From contig JALHNX010000033.1 in assembly GCA_022843305.1 (NCBI GenBank), positions 1 through 36,975 of the forward strand: DNA of 36,975 bases. The letters are read 5' to 3'. Under the pieces are notes generated by a model that did not search any database, had not been told where the DNA came from, and saw only the letters and a program-made list of their open reading frames with translations. Of the stretch, positions 16,722 to 22,485 are shown one piece after another (the first letter of the stretch is position 1; each line of letters begins with the position of its first letter). The stretch is from Pyrinomonadaceae bacterium (GTDB lineage Bacteria; Acidobacteriota; Blastocatellia; Pyrinomonadales; Pyrinomonadaceae). Position numbers and translations under genes: made by a program.

Positions 16722-17210
16722 TTACACCCTCAAATTTTTACTGGGTTCTCCGCAATTTATAGCGCGAACTCCAATTTCAGCCGTCAAATCGTAAAAATCA
16801 GGGGGGAAATCCTGAAAGTCAGACTTATCCGACTCAGTGATAAAGCGTAGATTTACGTCTTCGACACCCGATTGAGAAGTTATTTTTTTTAAATCGGTCA
16901 AGTGCTGCTGAAAAAACAATATGGCTTCCCGGATTTGGGATGATATGTCAGTTGCTTCACTCAAGGTTATTAACAAATTTGACATATCGAACACTCTGAG
17001 CGGGTCAGGAAAGCCCGGCAGTGGCACTTTCAGCTTATCCCTATATTCTTCGGGAATCCCCAAAACCCCTCTGAAGCGAATTTTTTCTTCCGGTAAATTC
17101 AATTCATGTAAAAGCGCATCGGGATCAAAGTTCATTCCCGAAATGTGTAAGAAACACCCGACACTTTCATAGACATTCGGATTTTCCCAGTTACCAAATT
17201 CAGTGTTCAT
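16722..17210 (-). CDS. DUF4279-like orphan protein, possibly an immunity-type protein
   Basis: This protein has 162 residues, is acidic, and has no signal or membrane helix. The start VGCFLHISGMNFDPDALLHELNL has the look of the DUF4279 fold (short strand, then a pattern of isG-x-x-(l/f)DPD-x-(l)xxxLxL), and the end reads DLTAEIGVRAINCG, a typical closing strand. DUF4279 proteins are common beside toxin and polymorphic-effector genes, where they are suspected immunity proteins. No toxin is visible here. It stands alone beside a MITE-like copy and a transposase remnant and is more AT-rich than the efflux operon, so it may be acquired. The family call is moderate. Confidence 0.5.
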   Translation of the reverse strand: MNTEFGNWENPNVYESVGCFLHISGMNFDPDALLHELNLPEEKIRFRGVLGIPEEYRDKLKVPLPGFPDPLRVFDMSNLLITLSEATDISSQIREAILFFQQHLTDLKKITSQSGVEDVNLRFITESDKSDFQDFPPDFYDLTAEIGVRAINCGEPSKNLRV

Positions 17211-17335
17211 ATTCTATATTCTGCACATCAACACCACTAAACTAGATAATAATGTGCGCTTTTATTTACAATATTGAATAGTAATGATTATGCTTCTGTG
17301 AATATTCGCGTGTCAATATTTTTGTTCTTTTTCAG

Positions 17336-17456
17336 TAATGCCTCAATAAAAAGTTACAGAAAGTTTTATCTGCCCACGAAAAATACGAAAAATTTTGATG
17401 ATTTAGCATATTTTCGTATTTTTCGTGGGCAGATAAAACTTTTTAGTTGAGATACT
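17336..17456. mobile_element. MITE-like element, copy B
   Basis: The left end (17336-17355) is identical to the 20-bp terminal repeat of the element at 6156; the right end (17437-17456) has decayed. Inside is a perfect inverted repeat of about 32 bp, beginning AAAGTTTTATCTGCCCACG at 17360. Its loop shares TTTGATGATTTAGCATATTT with copy A. The stem words differ from copy A, while ends and loop are conserved. Confidence 0.75.
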
Positions 17457-17466
17457 GTCTTGGAAA

Positions 17467-17590
17467 TCAACCGGAAAAAGCCAAATTCGGATTAAACGGT
17501 TGTTTGTGTTTCAAGACTCCAAAAGCAAGGTGCAGCAACTTTCGCATTGAAGCACAGACTATTTGCATTGAAGTCTTTCCGTTTTTCTCT
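17467..17590 (-). pseudogene. IS110/IS116-family transposase, C-terminal remnant
   Basis: Read on the minus strand, the sequence encodes MRKLLHLAFGVLKHKQPFNP, then NLAFSG and a TGA stop at 17467-17469. This matches the conserved C-terminal motif (MRKLLhlaxGvLKxxxPFxP) of IS110/IS116 transposases, which act with a DEDD/serine mechanism. Only about 35-40 codons remain; no catalytic part is nearby and no full-length frame continues upstream. It is a relic of an insertion sequence, adjacent to MITE-like copy B. The remaining bases from 17591 to 17794 hold only the ribosome site of the next gene. Confidence 0.7.
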
Positions 17591-17794
17591 TATAAATTAC
17601 CGACGACAACCAAACGTTAAAGAGGTTAGACGGGCAGAAAATATCTTCAACCGAATTTGTTCTCAAGCCGCAGCAGTTAATTTTTATTGAATTCAATCAG
17701 ATTAGTGCTTTTCGGTTGCATTTCGCGGCAAATCGCATTACATTTGCGTCGAGGTTTTACCTATATTAATTTACGATTTTTAAGGAGAAATGAA

Positions 17795-18145
17795 ATGTTA
17801 AAAAAATTCGGTGTTAAATTTTTGGTTTTGGCGCTTGTTTGCCTGATGGCGGCATCCGATACGCTCGCGCAGACGCGGATTCGGTTTGCGCGCGGGCGGA
17901 CTTCGGCGACGCTTTCGGGAACGATTGCCGCCGACGGGGCGCGTGAATACGTTCTCGGCGCAAGACGCGGGCAAACGCTGACGGCGGTTTTAAGCTGTGG
18001 CAACGGAGATTGCGATTTTGCGGAAGGCGATATGCACGACACGCAGTATTCGCAATACGTTGACCGCAACGGCGATGTCTATATCACCATCCACAATCAC
18101 GGCAATCGCGCGACCCGCTTTACGATGACGGTTTCGATTCAGTAA
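17795..18145 (+). CDS. small secreted beta-sandwich protein (PliG/PPC-like)
   Basis: A protein of 117 residues from the ATG at 17795, chosen because AAGGAG lies at 17782-17787 and a clear signal peptide follows (MLKKFGVKFLVLALVCLM, cut after DTLAQ). The mature part shows short beta strands with RTSATLSGTI, EYVLGARRGQTLTAVLSC, and a closing VYITIHNHGNRATRFTMTVSIQ. That pattern resembles pre-peptidase C-terminal domains and periplasmic inhibitors of g-type lysozyme. Two Cys in SCGNGDC could form a disulfide. Location is periplasmic or secreted; the function is a guess from fold-like features. Confidence 0.7.
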   Translation: MLKKFGVKFLVLALVCLMAASDTLAQTRIRFARGRTSATLSGTIAADGAREYVLGARRGQTLTAVLSCGNGDCDFAEGDMHDTQYSQYVDRNGDVYITIHNHGNRATRFTMTVSIQ

Positions 18146-18156
18146 TTGTTCAGAGT

Positions 18157-18216
18157 CCGCGCTTCAGTGTGTAAAAACCGTCGGCGAAGCGCGGTGGTTC
18201 AGCCGCCTAAAGGCGG
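18157..18216. repeat. hairpin pair between convergent genes
   Basis: CCGCGCTTC (18157-18165) pairs with GAAGCGCGG (18186-18194), and CCGCCT-AA-AGGCGG forms a tight hairpin at 18203-18216. They lie between the secreted protein and the MBL-fold gene and look like REP-type repeats. There is no T-run on either strand. Confidence 0.6.
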
Positions 18217-18226
18217 AACTCAAAAC

Positions 18227-18994
18227 TCAGATTTCCACTTTCAAGCCGTCCTGCGCTTCGATGATTTCGCAGGGCGGCTCGAATTTTTCGACTTCCGCCC
18301 GGAAATCAACCGCATCCCATTCGGCGTAAAAATGCGTCAGCATCGCTTTTTTCGGATTAGCGTAGCGCGTCAGAAACATCGCTTCGTCAAGATTGAGGTG
18401 CTTTTCGGCGGGCTTGTCTTTGAAAAAAGAACATTCCATCACGAACAGATCAACATTTCGCGCAAACGCGCCGAGCGATTTTGTAAAGCCCGTGTCCGAA
18501 GAATAAACAAGCGTTTTATCGTTTTTATCGCGGATGTGAATCGCCAGACTTTCATCCGTGTGCGGCGTTTTCATCGTAACCGCCCGCGTTTCAGGCAAAA
18601 TTTCAAATTCTTCGAGCGGTTCGACTTCGCAAATTTCGAGCAGAAACGGCTGTTTGAACAGTTTGTAATTATTCGCTTCGTCAAAAGATTTAACGAGCTT
18701 TTCTGTTCCCTTCGCGCCGAAAATTTTCAAAGGTTTCGTGCGCGACTGCATTTCGGGCGCGTTGCGCGTGCCGAAAAGAAACGGCGCTAGTCCGCCGCAA
18801 TGGTCAAGATGAAAATGCGAAATCCAAATCGCGTCCAGGTTCGCCCAATCGAGATTTTCCTGCGCCATCCGATGAATCGCCGATGCCGCAAAATCCAACA
18901 AAATCGAACCCGAAGCGGTTTCCAGCCAAAACGCCGATGAACTTCTTTTCGGATGCGGAACGGACGAACCTGAACCTAAAACCACAAATTTCAT
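18227..18994 (-). CDS. MBL-fold metallo-hydrolase, ribonuclease Z-like
   Basis: A metallo-beta-lactamase-fold enzyme of 255 residues. The start MKFVVLGSGSSVPHP (ATG at 18994) fits the family's conserved first strand better than an in-frame ATG six codons upstream. Metal ligands are visible: HFHLDH (H-x-H-x-D-H), a His in TPHTDES, the Asp in YSSDTGF, and a final His in LTHFYAEW. The layout fits the RNase Z/ElaC and related phosphodiesterase branch, but the extended exosite arm of tRNase Z is not evident, so the substrate (tRNA 3' end or another phosphoester) is open. It is divergent from bshB1. Confidence 0.85.
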   Translation of the reverse strand: MKFVVLGSGSSVPHPKRSSSAFWLETASGSILLDFAASAIHRMAQENLDWANLDAIWISHFHLDHCGGLAPFLFGTRNAPEMQSRTKPLKIFGAKGTEKLVKSFDEANNYKLFKQPFLLEICEVEPLEEFEILPETRAVTMKTPHTDESLAIHIRDKNDKTLVYSSDTGFTKSLGAFARNVDLFVMECSFFKDKPAEKHLNLDEAMFLTRYANPKKAMLTHFYAEWDAVDFRAEVEKFEPPCEIIEAQDGLKVEI

Positions 18995-18997
18995 ACA

Positions 18998-19067
18998 TTT
19001 ATCATTTATCATTTATCGTTTATCATCAAGTAAATATTTTGATAAATGGTAAATGATAAATGATAAA
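18998..19067. repeat. ATAAATGAT word palindrome in a divergent promoter space
   Basis: The arms 18998-19025 and 19040-19067 match as inverted copies at 26 of 28 positions; each is built of TTTATCA/TGATAAA words. The right arm contains the ATG of bshB1, and the left arm begins four bases upstream of the MBL gene's ATG. The divergent intergenic region is therefore almost entirely one repeat. Confidence 0.75.
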
Positions 19068-19797
19068 TGATATTGATATTCTGGCAATTTTCGCGCATCC
19101 CGACGATGTTGAATTGACCGTTGGCGGAACGCTTTTAAAGATGAAATCTCTGGGTTATAAAACGGGCGCGTTGGATGTAACGAAAGGCGAGATGGGAACA
19201 CGCGGAACGGTTGAAGGTCGTGCGAAAGAAGCGGAAGAGGCGGCAAAGATTTTGAAATTAGATGTTCGGGAAAATCTCGAATTACCGGACGGGCATATTT
19301 TCGTAACCGATGTCGAAAGAACAAAAATGGTCAGAGTTTTGCGCCGTTTGAAGCCAAAAGTTATTCTAACGCATCAAATTGATGACCCGCATCCCGACCA
19401 TAATCACATCGCGCATCTCGTCCGCGAAGCGGCGCGGCTTTCTTCGATGCAGAAATATGACGGCGATTTCGGGCAAGAGCGCGTAAAAGTCCCGATGGTC
19501 GCGCATAATATCTTTTCGCAGAGAGTCGTGCCGTCGTTTATCGTTGATATTTCGGGCTTTATGGAAGAAAAAACGGCTGCGATTCGCGCACACGCTTCGC
19601 AATTTTATGACCCGCACTCGAATGAGCCGGAAACTCGTCTGACGAGCAAAAGTTTTATCGTCGAATTAGAAAATCGTTCGCGTTATTTCGGAAGTCTGAT
19701 CGGAGTCGAAGCGGGTGAACCGTTTTTCGTGCGCGAGGCTTTGAACATCGAAGACCCGATTGATTTATTAACTCGTCCGATGAATCTTTATTCTTGA
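19060..19797 (+). CDS. bshB1: bacillithiol biosynthesis deacetylase BshB1
   Basis: This zinc enzyme removes the acetyl group from N-acetylglucosaminyl-L-malate, the second step of bacillithiol synthesis. It has 245 residues in the LmbE/PIG-L fold. Diagnostic residues are HPDD (13-16), the conserved TKGEMGTRGT loop, THQIDDPHPDHNH with His111 and His114, and the LPDG segment. These together fit BshB1 better than general LmbE deacetylases. Both its start (in a TGATAAA repeat) and stop (in a GTTGATAATGAATA repeat) lie inside word repeats. Its partner bshA is at 34701; bshC, the cysteine-adding enzyme, is not in the window. Confidence 0.9.
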   Translation: MINDIDILAIFAHPDDVELTVGGTLLKMKSLGYKTGALDVTKGEMGTRGTVEGRAKEAEEAAKILKLDVRENLELPDGHIFVTDVERTKMVRVLRRLKPKVILTHQIDDPHPDHNHIAHLVREAARLSSMQKYDGDFGQERVKVPMVAHNIFSQRVVPSFIVDISGFMEEKTAAIRAHASQFYDPHSNEPETRLTSKSFIVELENRSRYFGSLIGVEAGEPFFVREALNIEDPIDLLTRPMNLYS

Positions 19798-19866
19798 ATA
19801 GTTGATAATGAATAGTTGATAACTGATAGTGGAAAAATTCTTCAATTATCAGCTATCCATTATTAT
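19794..19866. repeat. GTTGATAATGAATA word repeat over a stop codon
   Basis: TTGAATAGTTGATAATGAATAG-type units follow and include the bshB1 TGA stop. Words of the opposite sense (CAATTATCAGCTATCCATTATTAT) follow 20-30 bases later, giving an imperfect hairpin. Confidence 0.6.
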
Positions 19867-19871
19867 GATAC

Positions 19872-19923
19872 TTTTCATTTTGAATCTGCGCGTATATAAT
19901 TGCCGGACAATTTTTCGGCAATT
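19872..19923 (+). promoter_or_regulatory. methyltransferase promoter with start-site palindrome
   Basis: TTTTCA (19872) and a perfect TATAAT (19895-19900) are 17 bases apart. AATTGCCG (19898-19905) and CGGCAATT (19916-19923) form an inverted repeat across the expected start site, either an operator or a 5' hairpin. AAGGAG lies shortly before the ATG at 19958. Confidence 0.6.
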
Positions 19924-19957
19924 TAACTAATTTTATTTTCAAGGAGATTTTTCAACA

Positions 19958-20995
19958 ATGGACGCAGTTTCCCCGGAATTAGAACAAACGCCGCAGATGC
20001 CGCCGCAAGCGGTGATTATGCAGATGGCAATGGGCTTTATCGTGTCGCAGGCTTTGGCGGTTGCGGCACGTTTGCGGATTGCTGATTTCTTAAAAGACGG
20101 CGCGAAAACCGCCGATGAATTAGCCGCCTTGACCGCGGCGCATTCGCCGTCGCTTTATCGTCTGCTTCGCGCACTGGCAAGCGTCGGCGTTTTGCGGAAA
20201 GACGGCGAAAATTTTTCAAACACCGCGCTCGGCGACGTTTTGCGATCAGATCATCCGCAATCAATGCGAGCCGCGCTCAATATGATGGGCGACCCCGAAC
20301 ATTGGAATTCGCACGGCAATATGATGCAAAGCGTCCGCACGGGCGAAATCGCTTTTGATTATACATTCGGAATGCCGGTTTTTCCGTATTTCGCACAAAA
20401 TCCGAACGCCGCCAAAGTTTTCGATGAATCAATGACGAGTTTCAGCGCGGCAGTCGCCGAAGCGGTTTCGTCCGCGTATGATTTTTCAAACGCTAAAACA
20501 ATCGCCGACATCGCGGGCGGACACGGAATTCTTCTTGCCAAGGTTTTGCAGAAAAATCCGAATGCGAAAGGCGTTTTGTTTGAACAGCCGCAAGTTCTCG
20601 AAGGAAATATTCTTGCCAAAGAAGGCGTTGCCGACCGAACCGAAACGGTCAGCGGCGATTTTTTCGCAGAAATTCCCGTCGTTGCCGACATTTATTTGAT
20701 GAAATTCATCATTCACGATTGGAACGACGAACAATCAATCGAGATTTTAAGCAATCTTGCTAAATCTGCACCGAAAGGCTCAAAACTTTTATTGGTCGAA
20801 ACCGTCGTCGAAGAAGACGACAACACGCCTTCTTTGAGCAAGATTATGGATTTGAATATGCTCGTGATGACCGGCGGACGCGAACGCACCGCAACGGAAT
20901 ACGCCGCGCTGTTCGAGAAAACAGGCTTTGAATTCGTCAAGGTTTATCCGACCGCGCCTTTGCAGATTGTCGAAGCGGTCAAAGTGAAAAAGTGA
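19958..20995 (+). CDS. SAM-dependent O-methyltransferase (family 2, hydroxyindole/TcmO-like)
   Basis: A small-molecule O-methyltransferase of 345 residues, expected to be a homodimer. The N-terminal winged-helix dimerisation domain (about 20-105) includes LRIADFLKDGAKTADELA and SLYRLLRALASVGV. The catalytic domain has the SAM loop DIAGGHGILLAKVL (about 183-196), an acidic FEQP after the next strand, and MKFIIHDWNDEQSI, whose His is the usual general base. Such enzymes methylate hydroxyls of phenolic, indole or polyketide substrates. No biosynthetic cluster surrounds it, so the substrate is unknown. Its last residues (AVKVKK) and stop lie in a tandem GTGAAAAA array. Confidence 0.9.
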   Translation: MDAVSPELEQTPQMPPQAVIMQMAMGFIVSQALAVAARLRIADFLKDGAKTADELAALTAAHSPSLYRLLRALASVGVLRKDGENFSNTALGDVLRSDHPQSMRAALNMMGDPEHWNSHGNMMQSVRTGEIAFDYTFGMPVFPYFAQNPNAAKVFDESMTSFSAAVAEAVSSAYDFSNAKTIADIAGGHGILLAKVLQKNPNAKGVLFEQPQVLEGNILAKEGVADRTETVSGDFFAEIPVVADIYLMKFIIHDWNDEQSIEILSNLAKSAPKGSKLLLVETVVEEDDNTPSLSKIMDLNMLVMTGGRERTATEYAALFEKTGFEFVKVYPTAPLQIVEAVKVKK

Positions 20996-21362
20996 AAAAG
21001 TGAAAAAGTGAAAAAGTTGGTTCGGATTTCAGGGTTTTCCTATAAAAACTTCATTATTTTCAATGTTTTTAGAATTTAATAAATTGCCTCCAACTTTAGT
21101 TGGAGGTTAAATGATGTTGACTTACGGCTTTAGCCGAATTTCTGAAAAAATAGATATTCCTTAGTGCTTTAGCTTAATTTGGCTAAAGCACTAAGGAATA
21201 TTGATAAAATTTAAGAATTCGGCTAAAGCCTGTTTTCTATTGATTTACGTTCCTCCAACTAAAGTTGGAGGCAATTTATTTTTATAGGAAAGCACTGGTT
21301 CGGATTTACCAAGCCGACTTTTTCACTTTTGCACATTTTCACTTTTTCACTTTTAACTTTTT
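20984..21362. repeat. GTGAAAAA word hairpin, interrupted
   Basis: Four to five tandem GTGAAAAA units (20984-21017) include the methyltransferase stop. The inverted partner, TTTTTCAC words, is at 21312-21355. Between them sits the nested palindrome at 21030-21296. Without that insert the two arms would form an ordinary gene-end hairpin. Confidence 0.7.
21030..21296. mobile_element. nested four-tier palindrome with 11-bp flanking direct repeats
   Basis: GGTTCGGATTT occurs at 21019-21029 and 21297-21307, directly abutting the element like a target-site duplication. Inside are perfect inverted pairs from outside to centre: 21036-21048 with 21279-21291 (13 bp), 21081-21106 with 21252-21277 (26 bp), 21126-21140 with 21216-21230 (15 bp), and 21154-21173 with 21182-21201 (20 bp), leaving an 8-base loop. 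The 26-bp arm is itself a palindrome (CCTCCAACT/AGTTGGAGG). There is no ORF. Confidence 0.75.
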
Positions 21363-21447
21363 TGTCACAAAAATCCGCGTGTTGGTGTTTTCATCACAGA
21401 AGACACATTCTGCAACAAAATAATTTATAAACTTCGGAGGGATTTTC

Positions 21448-22311
21448 GTGATGTTAAATTCAAATAAAATACGTTTCTGCTTTTACGGCTTCTTATTACT
21501 TGCCTTTGTTCTCGGCGGCGTGGACGTTTCGGCGCAGGAAAAAGAAAAGGAAAAATACAAAAATAAAACTTACAGCAAAGAGTTTTGCTCGAACAACTGG
21601 TCAAACGGCGACAAGGTTTCAAATAGCGAGGTTCGCGAAACGACCGTTTCGGGCGGAAGTCTGACGGTTGACGGCAAACGTAACGGCGGAATTAAAGTGA
21701 AAGGCGAAAACCGCTCGGACATTTTGATCCGCGCCTGTGTGCAAACCTGGGGAGCGACGGCGGAAGAAGCCGCGCAATTAGCGAAAAGCATCCGCGTTGA
21801 AACCGGCGGAACGGTTCGCGCCGAAGGCGTTTCGGAAGAAACCGGCTGGTCGGTTTCCTATCAGATTCTCGTTCCGCGCAATACGAATCTTAAATTAACG
21901 ACGATGAACGGCGGCATCGCGATCTCGGACGTTGAAGGCACGATGGAATTCGACGCGAAAAACGGCGGCATTCATCTGAGCAATCTCGCGGGCGATGTCA
22001 AAGGCAGAACGACCAACGGCGGTCTGCACATCGAATTAACGGGAAATACGTGGAAAGGCAGCGGTCTCGATGTCGAAACGACCAACGGCGGCGTGCATCT
22101 TTCGATGGCGGAAACCTACGCGGCGCGTTTTGAAACCCGCACCGTCAACGGCGGATTCAAAAGCGATCTGCCTGCGCTCGCGGTCGAAAAAGAGAAAGAC
22201 GAAAACGGCTACCGCAAACAAGGCGTGAACATCAGCCGCGATCTGAACGGCGGCGGCGCACTCGTTCGAGTCGTGACGACCAACGGCGGCGTGAAGATCG
22301 GTTCGAACTAA
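21448..22311 (+). CDS. secreted DUF4097 beta-strand repeat protein
   Basis: A secreted or periplasmic protein of 287 residues. GGAGGG at 21436-21441 serves either the GTG at 21448 or the ATG at 21451. Residues 1-30 are a signal peptide (ending DVSAQ), followed by a Lys/Glu-rich stretch. The body is a right-handed beta-solenoid-like array of TxNGGxxx units (TTMNGGIAI, AKNGGIHL, TTNGGLHI, TTNGGVHL, TVNGGFKS, TTNGGVKI), the hallmark of DUF4097. Members are often encoded beside anti-sigma or PspC-like genes, but none is seen here. The role is unknown. It has its own terminator. Confidence 0.85.
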   Translation: MMLNSNKIRFCFYGFLLLAFVLGGVDVSAQEKEKEKYKNKTYSKEFCSNNWSNGDKVSNSEVRETTVSGGSLTVDGKRNGGIKVKGENRSDILIRACVQTWGATAEEAAQLAKSIRVETGGTVRAEGVSEETGWSVSYQILVPRNTNLKLTTMNGGIAISDVEGTMEFDAKNGGIHLSNLAGDVKGRTTNGGLHIELTGNTWKGSGLDVETTNGGVHLSMAETYAARFETRTVNGGFKSDLPALAVEKEKDENGYRKQGVNISRDLNGGGALVRVVTTNGGVKIGSN

Positions 22312-22341
22312 ATTTTAATAAAACAAACCTCTTTATCCCGC

Positions 22342-22382
22342 AAAAAGAGCAAGGCGAAGCAAAATTCAGCCTTGCTCTTTTT
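22342..22382 (+). terminator. rho-independent terminator of the DUF4097 gene
   Basis: AAAAAGAGCAAGGC (22342-22355) pairs with GCCTTGCTCTTTTT (22369-22382) around a 13-base loop and ends in a T-run. Confidence 0.85.
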
Positions 22383-22485
22383 ATCGTTTGATTTGCCACA
22401 CTAATCTGCCTTAGATTATTTAAAACTTGCCAGAAAAACATAAATCATTTAACTTTGAGGCAACAATTTAAAAGTTAAATTTCCT

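Noticed and set aside
20984-21362. Possible CRISPR-like array because of regular GTGAAAAA units
   Set aside because: The units are 8 bases, contiguous, without spacers, and have an inverted partner. No cas genes are present.
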